Assembly: GCA_947683625.1 (NCBI GenBank)
Contig: CANTUR010000049.1
Location: 10,766,501-10,830,500, forward strand
Direction: 5' to 3'
DNA from: Mallotus nudiflorus
Lineage: Eukaryota; Streptophyta; Magnoliopsida; Malpighiales; Euphorbiaceae
Length of the DNA: 64,000 nt
The notes under the pieces are model-generated. The model did no database searches. It saw nothing but the letters and a program-made list of their open reading frames with translations, and was not told the origin of the DNA. The position numbers were made by a program, and so were the translations under genes. This document shows, piece after piece, positions 1 through 15,154 of the stretch. Within the stretch, counting starts at the first letter, position 1. The number at the start of each line of letters is the position of its first letter.

Positions 1-87
1 TGAATAAATCTTTCATTGTAATGTAATTTTAGAAAATCTTGAATGAATCTCTTTGCTGATAAAATTTGTGTCAATTACTGCATACAG

Positions 88-3727
<3,640 letters not shown>

Positions 3728-3865
3728 TCTGTCCTCTCAATATTTTGTATTAGCTCTTTTGTCCTCCCAACAGTGATTCTGTTGCCGCAACCATGTAGAG
3801 GAGGATTCATGTCAAGTGTCGACTGTAAACTAAAAACAATGTGCTGGCCGATTTCCTGCTTCCTG

Positions 3866-4557
3866 TAGAAACTGATGCTGTGTTTTTGTATTCAAACATT
3901 GACAACAGTGTTGCTTGCAGTTTATTGAAGCGCAGATAATAACTGACACGAATTCATGTTAAAAAAAAAAAAAAACTGACAGGAATTCAGAAATAGAAAG
4001 GCTGTAGAAATGATTCTGTAATATTGATTGTTGAGCCAGAGCCTTATATATATATATATACACACAAACATACCAGTACAAGATTCTTTGTTTTGTAGGG
4101 TTGCAGAATCAAAATTTGATGATTTTTTAGCATTAAGTTATGGAATTAAATTTGAGCTATTGTTTTGAACGTCATGGGTAAAGATTTAGAGCTTATGCTG
4201 AAAATAAAAGGTCATTAAACTTAAATTTTATTGTTTCAAAAATATAGCTCAAGTAATATATATATATAGGATCATTTACCTTTAATGATTCAACGAATAG
4301 AATATTACACAATGCTAAATTCTTAGTGTTAATTGTACCAATGGTGAAAATACTTTGATTAGCAATTATTGTAACTATTAGAAACTGATGCTGTGTTTTT
4401 GTATTCAAACACTGACAACAATGTTGCTTGCAGTTTATTGAAGCGCAGATAATCATGTGGTGTAGTAGCTGATTTTTGCATGAAAAAAAAAATGACAGGA
4501 ATTCACAAATAGAAAGGCTGTAGAAATGATTCTGTAATATTGATTGTTGAGCCAGAG

Positions 4558-4595
<38 letters not shown>

Positions 4596-4912
4596 ATACC
4601 AGTACAAGATTCTTTGTTTTGTAGGGTTGCAGAATCAAAATTTGATGATTTTTTAGCATTAAGTTATGGAATTAAATTTGAGCTATTTGTTTTGAACTTC
4701 ATGGGTGAAGATTTAGAGATTATGCTGAAAATAAAAGGTCATTAAACTTAAATTTTATTGTTTAAAAAATATAGCTCAAGTAATATATATATATATATAT
4801 AGGATCATTTACCTTTAATGATTCAACGAATAGAATATTACACAATGCTAAATTCTTAGTGTTAATTGTACCAATGGTGAAAATACTTTGATTCGCAATT
4901 ATTGTAACTATT
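3866..4912. repeat. Tandem duplication of the mannosidase 3' flank
   Basis: About 513 bp starting at TAGAAACTGATGCTG (3866) is repeated head-to-tail from 4379, ending about 4912. The copies are nearly identical; they differ mainly in TA microsatellite length (tracts near 4045-4060 and 4254-4268 in copy 1, 4561-4592 and 4782-4801 in copy 2) and in a short diverged patch near 3945-3985 / 4455-4495. Copy 1 begins about 140 bp after the mannosidase stop codon, so the duplication may include 3'UTR and polyadenylation sequence. The minus-strand ORFs across the TA tracts are artefacts of the microsatellite. Confidence 0.85.
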
Positions 4913-4960
4913 GCTAAAAATATAATTATGATAAAAAAAAAATTCTTAAAAGTTCTATTG

Positions 4961-6973
4961 TGTAGATACCCGATTTGGTTGACTCGTTAGGGGACAAATT
5001 AGGAATGCTCAGTTTGATCGGCCCATTGTCAAGTCCAATGATAAGAATTTGAAACTTGAACATGAGAATGAAACATGAATCTCTAGTGGAAAGTGAACTT
5101 GAAAGCCCAAAACCCAGCCTAATTATCTAAAATTTAGGCTAAGCCCGCCTAACCCAATGCAAACTCGGGCCAAAGGGGCGTTGCCTCAGTGCAATGAGGC
5201 GATCGCCTCATTGGCAGCTACATTGAAGAGGCATCGCCTCTATAGCAACCCATTTACAGCTGCATTAAATGCAGCTGCAATCATGGTGGCCAAGTGGTGT
5301 GGTCTCTAGCCTCAAAATCTGATTTCTTGCGTGAGAAAGATATTTTTAGGGAAAAGAAAAAGACTATGGAGGCTCATAATGAACTAGAAAACTTAGGGGC
5401 ATAGGGAAGCTAGAAAATAAAAAGAAAGAAAAGAGAGAGAGAAAAGAGGTTGGAGAGTATAGATGGAGGGGGAAGATTGAAAGAAAAAAAGGAGAAAAAA
5501 GAAAGAAAGAAGAGCTCTGAAAAGGAAGAAAAAACAAAGAGAAAAGCAAAGAAAAACATCCTCAAGAAAGGGGGGGAAGATTGAAGCAAAGAAGTCCATT
5601 TTTCCAAAAGAAGAAGGAAGAAGCTTGTGTCAAAAGTAGAGATCAAGTCCTATCAAGGATCACCATCAAAAACATTTCTGAGGGTCTTTTATTTTGGTAG
5701 AAAAATTGCACTTAAACTTAACATGCTCTTTATTATGTGTGTTCTTGCTTGTGAGTGACTAAGTCATTAGTATATTTCAAGTATACTTCTAGTTTATCTT
5801 GCTTTGAAATCCCATTTTACTGAAGTAATCCTTGAATACTTTTACATGTAGTTGTGGTTTGAATGATTGTAAAGTGTGTATATGCATGTTTTGTTACTTA
5901 AAATAGAAGTCTAAACGTTTGAGAGTCGGAACCGGCCTGTTGATGAGGCGACGCCTCATAGAGACGTCACCTTAATAAGGCGATCGCCCCATTGAGAGGC
6001 CTCTAGGAAGTCTTCCTTTTGTTTGTGTGTTTTATGTTTTTTTGACTCAGAGATATAAGGATCCCTGTTGATGAGGCGTCGCCTCATCAAAGAGGCGATC
6101 GCCACATTGACAGGTTTAGTCAACTTTTTGTTTCGTTTTTTTATTGATGTTTGTCGTAATGTCCACTTTGGTATGTCCCCTTTTGACCTTAAACACGTTT
6201 GTATCATTGCATGATGATGTTCATCTTGTTTGTTTGATGCTTTCTTTAGTTCATAATGTAAGAACCCCTTTTTAGAGTCTCTTTGTAAATATCGTTGTAT
6301 GTGATTTCATTTTTTTGAAAGGAAGGACTAACTATGTGTTATTTGCAGGAATTACTTGATGATTTCCATCATTGAGTAGTCACCTTTGCTAGTTATCCCT
6401 TTTATAGTACTACATTTATGTTATTTTATTGGTTTATTTTCGATTTATATTTAGTTTATTTTCTGCATATTATTCTTTTATTTGATCTAAAAAGCGTTGT
6501 AATCCTTAATCCCCTTCCCCCATTTGATTTTGATTGTATGGTTGTAAATTATTATTTATTTTACTTTTGCTAAATATTGGGACTCAAAAGCATGAAACTA
6601 GATTAATGTGCAAACTCAAACTTAATTATAAAATTTGGAAAGTAAATGAAAGCAAGTGCAACTTGGAATGTAAATAAGGAAATAATTAAATAATTAAATG
6701 GTAATAAAATGCAAAACACAAATGGAGGCCAACCGCAAGGTTGGGTGAGCATTCAAATGCTCATACCCAGTTTCTGAACTCGATATTTGATAACAGCTTC
6801 TAGGAACCTCTATGGGATCCAGTTGCTATACAGTGTGTCCCGATTTTTATCCAGGTGATGACTCCATATCTGAATAGGCTCAAGACCTATATCGTATTTT
6901 ATAGTGGGCCTCGAGTCCACACAGTGTCGTGATTGCCAAACACCTGGGCGAATACTAAACCCCGCCGCCTACA
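4961..6973 (+). mobile_element. Solo LTR, family A (Tat-lineage Ty3/gypsy)
   Basis: The block starts TGTAGATACCC and ends GCCGCCTACA. It is homologous along its length to the LTRs at 12526-14207 and 47059-48934: same start, palindromic GAGGCGATCGCCTC clusters, purine-rich block (here 5395-5620), the words AATGGAGGCCAACCG and GGTTGGGTGAGCATTC, and a CTAAACCCCGCCGCCT end. Flanking 5-mers are TATTG (4956-4960) and CATTG (6974-6978), a one-mismatch target duplication. No primer-binding site or gag follows, so this is a solo LTR left by LTR-LTR recombination. Family membership is inferred from the LTR match to element A. Confidence 0.85.
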
Positions 6974-6978
6974 CATTG

Positions 6979-8649
6979 TTTTTTTATAGTGATAGTTAAA
7001 AAGAAACTTCCTTTATATTTTTATCCTTATTAAGTTGTGTTTTTTTTTTTTTTTGTATTGTGAGATTTGACTTTTTATTATTATTATTATTGTAAAATAA
7101 TTTTTCAATCTTTAGAAAATTTGTATTATTAAAAAATAAATTTTCATTATTGAAATAAATAAATTTTTATCATAAAAAAATAAATTTTTGTATGTGTTCA
7201 ATTTTTATTAGAAAATTTTTAAATAATATAATTGAAAATCAAGAAATAAATTTTAGAAAAATTAAAATATGAAAACTTTCATATATAAAATAATATAAAA
7301 AAATTAATTTTATGAAAATATTTGAAAATTTTGAGGTTATTTTGAAAGTAGTAATATTAACATTTAAAAATATTTTTTTACCTTTTATTTTTGTTAAAAA
7401 AAAAAGAATTTTAATAAATAAATTTATTTTATAAGGATCTAAAAGTAATTTCTAAAATACATTTAGACCCTTAAATTAAAATATGATACAATTTACAAAG
7501 TTGAATAGCTAAATTATTATAACTTTTAAAATATTATATAATTGAAAAATGAACAAAAATTCATAATAGATTTGATCATTTTCCCTTTTTTTAATTAATT
7601 CAATTTAAGTGGAGTCAACTCATCATAAGTGATCTAAATTTAAAATTCAACATCTTTCACTTGCACATGATGGTTATAACCCCATTGCAAGGCTTTTTTC
7701 AATCAATAAACAAATATCACTTCCAAATCAAGTAAACTTGATTTGGAAGCTTATCACTATACATCTATTAGGAGTAAGATAGAATGGTCAACCATAAATA
7801 AAATTGTGATATTAATCAAACAAAAATACTTGTAGTATTTTAGATTTGTCCCTTTTGAATCATGAAATATCTTTAGTCCCTCAAAGAGCATGTCTAAAAT
7901 ATTATTTTCTTTTTGTCTATCCATAAATAAGACATCTTTTTCAAGTGTCAAAATCGGCTAGACAATGGATAAATTAGACAAAATCTTCCTTTTATACTCA
8001 AAATTTGTAATCTACATATAATTATTTTTTTAGATATAATTTATAGATCGAATTATTCATGGTCATAAATAGCATGCTAAAATAGAAAAATATTATATAT
8101 AAATCACAAAAAAAAATAAAATATTATAAGAGTAGCAATATGAGGATTAAATATTATCCTTAAGGTCTCACGTAATAGAGAAGTGATCATTCTCTCATTA
8201 CCTTTTCAGTCGAACAGGCATATATGGTATAAATCATGTGTTATAGTGTTTAAACTTTAATGCAATATTAGTTAGAAATATTATACAGATCTAAGTTCAA
8301 TCATTTATTTACGCCTAACTCGAATTTTCTAAGTACTATTAATGGTAGATAATAATTAAGAATTCACAGTTGACTTACACATGTCATTTAGATGGGGCAA
8401 TTCAAACTAGTTGTATGCCCAAGAAAAACCTCATCTAATTTGCTATTAAGGTGGCAATTGTAACATTTAGTCTCGTATGTACTTGTTATCCTAATGCTAA
8501 AAGTTATTGTTTATGCGAGTAAGCCAACATCTATGTGATACCTTTTTGTTAAGCATTTAACAAAACATATGCAATGTGTATAAGGTATGAATACAATCAA
8601 GTGAACATATCAATTATTTGCATTCATTCAGATAATTCAATAATTAGCT
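6979..8649. other. AT-rich intergenic DNA, probably copia 3' end
   Basis: No coding region was recognised. The part nearest 8649 lies just after the end of the minus-strand copia RNase H and may hold that element's polypurine tract and 3' LTR, but no LTR boundary could be placed. A perfect inverted repeat with 14-bp arms and a 2-bp loop is at 7720-7749 (CTTCCAAATCAAGT and its complement). Confidence 0.4.
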
Positions 8650-9963
8650 TAACAACTTTTCCTATATTCTACATAATTCAAGAGAATTTACAAGTGCAAG
8701 AAAAATGTGTTTTAGAATTGGTTTAGTTAAGGGATCAACCATCATACTATGAGTAGATATGTATTGTATAGCCACTTCTAATTTGGTGACTTTGCCTCTG
8801 ACATAATTGTACTTTATATCTATATGTTTAGTTCTACTATGATATTGGGTATCTTTTATGAAAGCAATTGCTACTTGATTATCGCAATGAACTATGATGG
8901 CTCTTTCACAACCATTTTGAAATCCAAAATTCGTAAAGAATCTCCTAAACCAAATAGCATCTTTCTCTATAGCTGAACATGTAATAAATTCAACTTTCAT
9001 AGTCGATAAAACTATACATGTATATTTCTTACTGCTTAATAAAATGGCACCCTTATTTAGTATGAAAACATAGCTAGGTAGATTTGTATCACTCAAGGTC
9101 TACTCCCAATCAACATCTAAATATCCAGCCAGATATAAGTATGATCCTTAATAACTCAAGCAATAATCTATAGTGCTATTTAAATACCTTAGAATCCTTT
9201 TAACAATTTTTCAATGCTCTCATTAACAAACTAATCTAATAGCAAACTAAATATTTAGACAAGTACACAACATGAGATATACAAGACTCTTCATAACACT
9301 TGAATATGACATATTAGTCATTTCTCTTTGCTCTTTTGAATTATGAGGATATATTTTAAGACTCAAAACCTCACATTTTGATGTAGAATTATCCACGAGT
9401 TTATAATTATTCCTATTGAAGCGTTTTAGAATCTTTTGGATATAATTCTCTTAAAATAAAGTGAAAATTTTTTGAATGATTTCTTTCTTTTTAATTCCCA
9501 ATATGTAATCAACCTCACACAAACCTTTCATGTCAAAATATAAGGATTATTAATTTTTAATATCTAATAAATACTACTTATCATTCCATATTGTCAAGAT
9601 ATAATCAACATAAACAAATGGAATTACAAAATTTATCATCATATTTTTTTTTAACATAAACCTTATGGTCCTCATCCATTATATTGAAAATCATAAGCCA
9701 TATCTTATGAAGTTTAAGGTACCACTATGACAATAAATTGATCTTTAAAGCTTACATATTTCGTTCTCTTAGCCTTTAACTATAAAACCTATAGGTTGCT
9801 CCATGTAGATTTCTTCATATACTTTTCCATTAAAAAAATCCATTTTTATATCAATTTGATGTAATTCTAAATTCATATATTCCATAATGGCTAGAATAAG
9901 GTTAATAGAGGTTAACCTAACAATAGTTGAAAAAGTTTCTTCATAATTTATACCTGTAAGCAC
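8650..9963 (-). pseudogene. Ty1/copia pol remnant: reverse transcriptase and RNase H
   Basis: Read right to left. The RT starts with INYEETFSTIVRLTSINLI, then LHQIDIKMDFFNGKVYEEIY and EQPIGFIVKG. The RT active site near 9598-9620 reads YVDY instead of YVDD. A diverged linker follows, then RNase H at 8662-9096 with VLSTMKVEFI, IVHCDNQVAIAF, YHSRTKHIDIKYNYVRGKV and the end STHSMMVDPLTKP. These are hallmark copia motifs. Frameshifts and stops break the frame between 9096 and 9769. The upstream part of RT lies beyond the inserted solo LTR, at 12080-12520. The element is dead and looks old. Confidence 0.9.
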
Positions 9964-12079
9964 CCAATTTTAGGATGCAATTGTGCATAATTGCGACGTA
10001 AGCCCATATGATGAAATTCATTCAAAAATTGAAGTTAGTTGTCAATTTTTTGGACTTTAAGGATTAAATTGCAACGTTTTTTAGGGTTTGATTGCAAATA
10101 AGTCAATTTTTTAAGGGTCTTTTGGTATTTAAAAGTTAAAAAAAAAGAGTTGGCATTTAATGCTAATCGGCATTAGTGTAATGCCGACCGGCATTGCATA
10201 ATGCCGATCGGAATTGCACAATGTCGGTCGGCATTACACAATTCTGACTTGTAAAAGTTGATTTTTTCGCATATTTTTATTGATTTTTCAGCATTTTGAT
10301 TGGTTGAAAATTCAAATTTTATCTTTACAATTATCTGATAAGGTTGGTTAAACACAAAAGGTTTTTTTGAAATCAAAGAAAAACAAATGTTATTTGATTA
10401 GATAGGTCTGTTCCTCCTTTGGAGGAAGTTCAGTATGCGCAGACTTTGCATTTAAAAGCAAAGTCTGCATGCGTGCGTAGGAGGAGGATTTTTTTTTCTG
10501 GAGAGTTTTTACGCACAGAGAAAAAAAATGCAAAAACCCTAAAATTTAGACGTGAAGAATACCTCGCACACACCCTGGTCTTCCAAAAGAAACCCCAATT
10601 TTGGATATTGCCAGTGTCTTTAAAAGCAATCAAGTCCCAGTCCAGAATCAACAAACAATTCAATTTCAACGGTGAAAATCCTAATCTGAGGGGCCAAAAA
10701 GGGGCCTTTGTACAACATCTAAATCATCAGTGTTTTTTTCTATGTCATTTTTGTTCTTTATATTTTTTTCTTTTGTAATTTTTTTTATTTTGTTATTCTC
10801 TTTTTGATTGTTTAATTTCACTACTAATCTAATTACTTGTTTTTTTTTATGTGCATATGGATTGAGGAGGATACTGCCTATATTTAAATTGAGCAGAAGG
10901 TTCATGGAATATCATGAAAGAATCTATGTTATTTCCCAGTAGGATTTAGGATTTTTTATTTTTTATTTTTTTCATTTTTGATGTTTTGTGTGGTTATTTT
11001 AATTTTTGGGTGTATAATTATTTAATCTTAATTTTGTACGTAGTTTGTAGTAGCACTAGTAATGGGAATAGTGAAAAATTTAATTTTCTGTACTTTAAAA
11101 TCGATTAGTAATTAGGTTCAATTGGGTAAAAATCAATTAAAATCATTGGTGGCAGTAGCTTAAATTAGGGTTTGCATGTAATTAATTTAGGGTTTTTTTA
11201 GAAAATCACTGTAATATTTATTTGATCCATTTTTTGTGTTTTATTTGTTTTAGGCTTGTTTTTTTTTTTATGTTTTTATCCTTTGGGCCCCAAGCCCACT
11301 TTTAGGTCTAACCCGCTTAATAAATAGGCTTAAAAAATGATTTAGGTTTTTTTTTATAATTAAAATCAATTTAGATCCATTAGGTTAATTAGATTTTAGG
11401 CCCACTTAGTTAATTAAAACTTGTCTAGACTTAGCTCAACCCACTTAATTGTATTTCTTTTAAAATAAATAGACCTAGGTCCACACTTAACTTAAAATAA
11501 AACCAAGTTAGACTTAGGCCCATTAATTTAATTTTTCCTTAAAATTGAATAGACTTAAGCCCATATCTTAGAAAGACTAAAAAATAAATTTAGGGTCATT
11601 AATTAATAAAATGTAGGCCCACTTTTATTCTATTTCACTTGTAAATAAAATGTAGATTTAACTAACTTTTTAATAAAATTAACATAGTTTAGACTTAGGG
11701 ACAACGTGATCTTGAGTGCATTTTTTACTTGTAATTTTATTGACTTGTTGCCTTTTTGGGTAGATGGATGTTAATTAGGGTTTAATAAAATTGCATGTAA
11801 TTAGAGGGCAAAATAATCATTTATAAAGTTGTTCTAAATGAACACGAGACTAAAAGAAGTTAGTATTCCGTATCTAGAATCTCCTGGTTGTGGTGCTAAT
11901 TTTCTTTTAGAGAATCGAGTACCACCAACCAAATTGTCCTAGTTATTACCCTGGGTGGCGAATCCTCATCTCCATGCCATGTCTTTATGACAGTGGGTAG
12001 TGTGTTCTCTAAGGCCCTGAGCCTAAACAGCGTCACGGTTGCTAAAATCTTGGACGCGCGCTAAACCCCGCCGTCTTCA
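9955..12079 (+). mobile_element. Solo LTR, family B, inserted in copia RT
   Basis: Starts TGTAAGCACCC and ends CCCCGCCGTCTTCA. It is flanked by a perfect 5-bp target duplication ATACC (9950-9954 and 12080-12084). It is the plus-oriented equivalent of the minus-oriented LTRs at 24191, 27152 and 41998: same ends, a 20-bp palindromic array (here 10158-10250), the TTAATTAAAA/GGGCCTA-rich middle and the AGAATCGAGTACCACC stretch near the 3' end. No internal sequence remains. Removing it together with one target copy restores a continuous copia reading frame apart from stops. Confidence 0.92.
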
Positions 12080-12520
12080 ATACCCTTTTGCTAAGTATAG
12101 CAATTTGACATAAGTCAAGCTTTATAACCATAATGGAACCATTTGCTTTACATTTAGTTTTGAAAATTCACTTATTCTTAATGGCTTTATGACAAGTAAT
12201 AAATTAATCAAGTTAAAAACTTAACTTGATTCATTCTCATAGATTCAAATTCCTATCCTAATGTAACTTTCCACTTTCCCTTGGTAGGATATTCAAATTC
12301 CTCTTTAAGAGTTTTAGGTTTCTCAGCATAATTGGAAGTGACAATATAGGCTTATTCTCAATTGAAAAACACTTATTATGAGTTTTAAAATATGTATTCC
12401 AATATAATTGAAAATCCCTACTTTTACCAATCGAAATTAGATAAGTTCTAGTCTTATCTCTCCCACTTAAATGAGATGGATAAAGCAATTCTTTTGTGTT
12501 ATCACTATAAAAAAATAAGA
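12080..12520 (-). pseudogene. Ty1/copia RT upstream piece, beyond the solo LTR
   Basis: Translated leftwards, this gives FESMRMNQV (the start of copia RT), then a poorly conserved stretch with stops, then YGYKA and LMSNCYT leading into the QKGINYEE of the other piece. This is the usual copia order (E-ESM--N-VW, GSIxRYKARLVAKGYTQ, GIDYEETF). It is cut at its 5' side by element A at 12521. Continuation beyond 48940 was not recognised. Confidence 0.75.
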
Positions 12521-12525
12521 CTAGG

Positions 12526-14207
12526 TGTAGATACCCAATTCGATCAGCCTGTGATAAGGGGCGAACTTTGGATGCTTAGTTTGGTCAGTCAGCAATAGAG
12601 CCCAATGATGAGAAATGCAAAACTTGAATGCAAGAGAGAAACCCAAAATCTTCTAAAAATGAGCCCAGTAGCTTAAAACCTATAAATCCAAGATGAAAAT
12701 CCCTATGAAACAAGCCTAGGTGGCCCCGACCCACTAGGCCTAGTGCAAGGCGGGCTAGAGAGGCGACACCTCTTTAAAGAGGTGATTGCCTCTATGGCAA
12801 CAAGTGATGAGGTGATTACCTCATTATAGATATACCACCTCTATACATAACCATATGCCTATGCATTAAATACAGAGGTGACAATGGTGGTTAAGGGTGG
12901 GCCCACCTCGACTGGAACTCAGTCTCTAGTATGAAAAACAAAATTTTTAGGAAGAGAAAAAGGCTAAAAATGCAATGATGAAAAGAAAATGGTAGGGAGA
13001 TGGCCTAGGGATGGGTTTTAAAAGGGAGAGATGGAGAGAAAAAAAAGGAGGTTGGGGAATTTTAGCAAAAAAATAGAGAGTTTTCAAGAGAGAAAAGGAA
13101 GCTCTAAAACAAGAAGAAAAAAATGTTCTTGAGGAGGAAAGAAGGAAGGGGAACCAAATTCAAGGGGGATTCTCTTAAAAGAAAAGGGTAGAAAAGCTTA
13201 CATTTAAGGGAAGTTTAATACCTATATCCATTTCTAAAGGCCAACTATATTGGAAAAGCTCATCTTTCGTTAATTATGTTGACTTCTTCTTAATGATTAA
13301 AATATAGATTTGTATAATCTCTTACTTGCTTGTATAACCCCTAGCTTACTTGTTTATAAGTTTATTTATTCACTCTCTTATGTTCATTGCTTATGATATG
13401 CCATGTCTTTAGCGTGATTTACTAAGTTTTAGGTGTAGTTATGAGTCTAGCTTGTTTATAGTAATTGATCCTTGCTTAAAGAAGAATTTTGCTAGTTTGA
13501 GAGTCATCTAAGCTTGTTGATCAAGTTATGCCTCTTCAAAGAGGTATCACCCCATTGTAATGAGGCGATCGCCACTTTCACAGCCCTTATATATCTTTTG
13601 TTTTGATATTTCATATAAATCATGCATGGTTTGAATCTTTATAAATTCCCTTCTTATATATTTTTAGTCTGCTTCACATAGTCATTTTTGCTATTTCATT
13701 TAGGGTCAATGTTTGAACATTCATAATATTTATTTATATAAATTATATTTTGAAAACTAACTTGTAGGTTCTTCTTGTATGATTTTATATGTCTTGGAAG
13801 TTAATATCTTGTGTATTGCAGGGAATCGAAATGATTTTGATCGTTTCGATTTAGTACCTAACCCTTCTCTCCCTTTATTTATATTTTATGTAATTTAATG
13901 CTTGTTTACATTTTATTTATTTTCAATTTATTTTCCATTTATTATACTTTTACTTGAAATCATTGAATAATTAAGGGTAATAAATTACAAAACACAAATG
14001 GAGGCCAAATGTAAGGTTGGGTGGGCATTCAAATGCCCATATCCAGTTTTTGAACCAATTCTCTAACAACGGCTTCTGGGAACCTCTATGGAATTCAGTT
14101 TTCATATAAGTGTATCTCAGCTTTCATCCAAGTGGTCACTCCATCTCTTATTAGGCTTTAAGACCTACTTTATACACTTGAGCGCGCACTAAACCCTACT
14201 GCCTATA
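12526..14207 (+). repeat. 5' LTR of element A
   Basis: TGTAGATACCCAATTC to CCCTACTGCCTATA, 1682 bp. It matches the 3' LTR at 47059-48934 end to end with many substitutions. It lacks about 190 bp near 13950 that is present in both the 3' LTR (about 48450-48640) and the 4961 solo LTR. Palindromic GAGGYGATYRCCTC-type units lie at 12764-12830 and 13528-13575, and a purine-rich block at about 13020-13150. Confidence 0.9.
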
Positions 14208-14208
14208 A

Positions 14209-14226
14209 TGGCAACTCCATTGGGGA
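14209..14226 (+). promoter_or_regulatory. Primer-binding site of element A
   Basis: TGGCAACTCCATTGGGGA starts one base after the 5' LTR. It begins with the TGG expected of a tRNA 3' CCA complement and resembles the TGGCGACTCC-type sites reported for Ogre/Tat elements (tRNA-Arg). The C element has the same site with G-to-A changes beside its own 5' LTR. Confidence 0.85.
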
Positions 14227-15154
14227 TAGATAAACTTATTCCAAGTTTTTTGTAATTTATCATTTTTATTATTCTTTTATTTTTTTTGCATTTTTGTTAC
14301 TTCCACTACACATTTTCACACAATGAGCACTTAGTCCCGAATTAACTTAACAATAGTCAGTATTTTGCTACCTATGTTTCACTCAAACCTGGTGATTGAA
14401 TATTTAATTATTGTCACTCATGGCACATATTTATCCATGTTGTATGGACCCTTGGGTGGGGAGACATATCTAAATGTATATTGCTATTGGAGCCAAAGCT
14501 TACTACTTAAGACTCAAGCTTAAATAGTTACCTAGTAATTTCTTTTAGGAATTTTCCAATTGCATGTGTTTTATGCCCTTTAATGGATCCCTAAAATAAA
14601 AATCAAACCCGTTATAAATGGACCTTTTCAAAATGGGCCTTTTTATGCCAAGTTTTAGCCTATCTTAAGTGGGTATTGCCAAAATGAGCCTATCATACTT
14701 ATCGTGGCCCATTGAGATAGGTTTTGACAAGGAAAAGGCCTTAATGCCATTCTCGACCCATTAAGGATGGACTTTGGATTTATTTAGAGGATCCATTACT
14801 TGTTTCCTCCATTGTGAGAGTTATCTTCAGTTTTGTTATCCCTTATTGATAATTAAAACCCAAACCAAAAATCAATAGGGTGAGAAATTCACCATTAAAC
14901 ACATGTGAAGGAGAAATAAGGGTGGAATTCATCATTTTTGAAGCTTTGTATTTTATCTCGGTGTTATATATATATATATTAAGTATGCTTGTTTATTTTC
15001 TTACTTTCTTTGAATAAAAAAATGAACCTGCATATCATGCATATATGTCATGCATAATTCTAACAGGTAGTCTTGTAGCAATATAGATCCTTTAAGCTTG
15101 TCTATGTAGGTTCGAGCTGGTTCTAGTCACCTAGTCAAAAATTTAAAAATAAAA
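14227..15154 (+). other. Untranslated leader of element A
   Basis: About 930 bp between primer-binding site and gag. It is GGGCC-word rich near 14580-14780. No ORF or domain is visible. A TA run is at 14966-14980. Confidence 0.6.

Noticed and set aside
4193..4659. Minus-strand ORFs of 134 and 68 aa with YIYIYIYI runs
   Set aside because: They are read through TA microsatellites in the duplicated 3' flank.
5187..5210. GCGATCGC core as the cyanobacterial HIP1 repeat, implying bacterial DNA
   Set aside because: It occurs only as part of longer LTR-family palindromes in plant retrotransposon sequence; the core match is coincidental.
5364..5646. Three overlapping minus-strand ORFs rich in Phe/Ser/Leu
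   Set aside because: They come from the purine-rich block of a solo LTR and are low-complexity in every frame. The same applies to 47425-47664.
12258..12488. Minus-strand 76 aa ORF as an independent gene
   Set aside because: It lies in the copia remnant in a different frame from the FESMRMNQV motif; no domain of its own.
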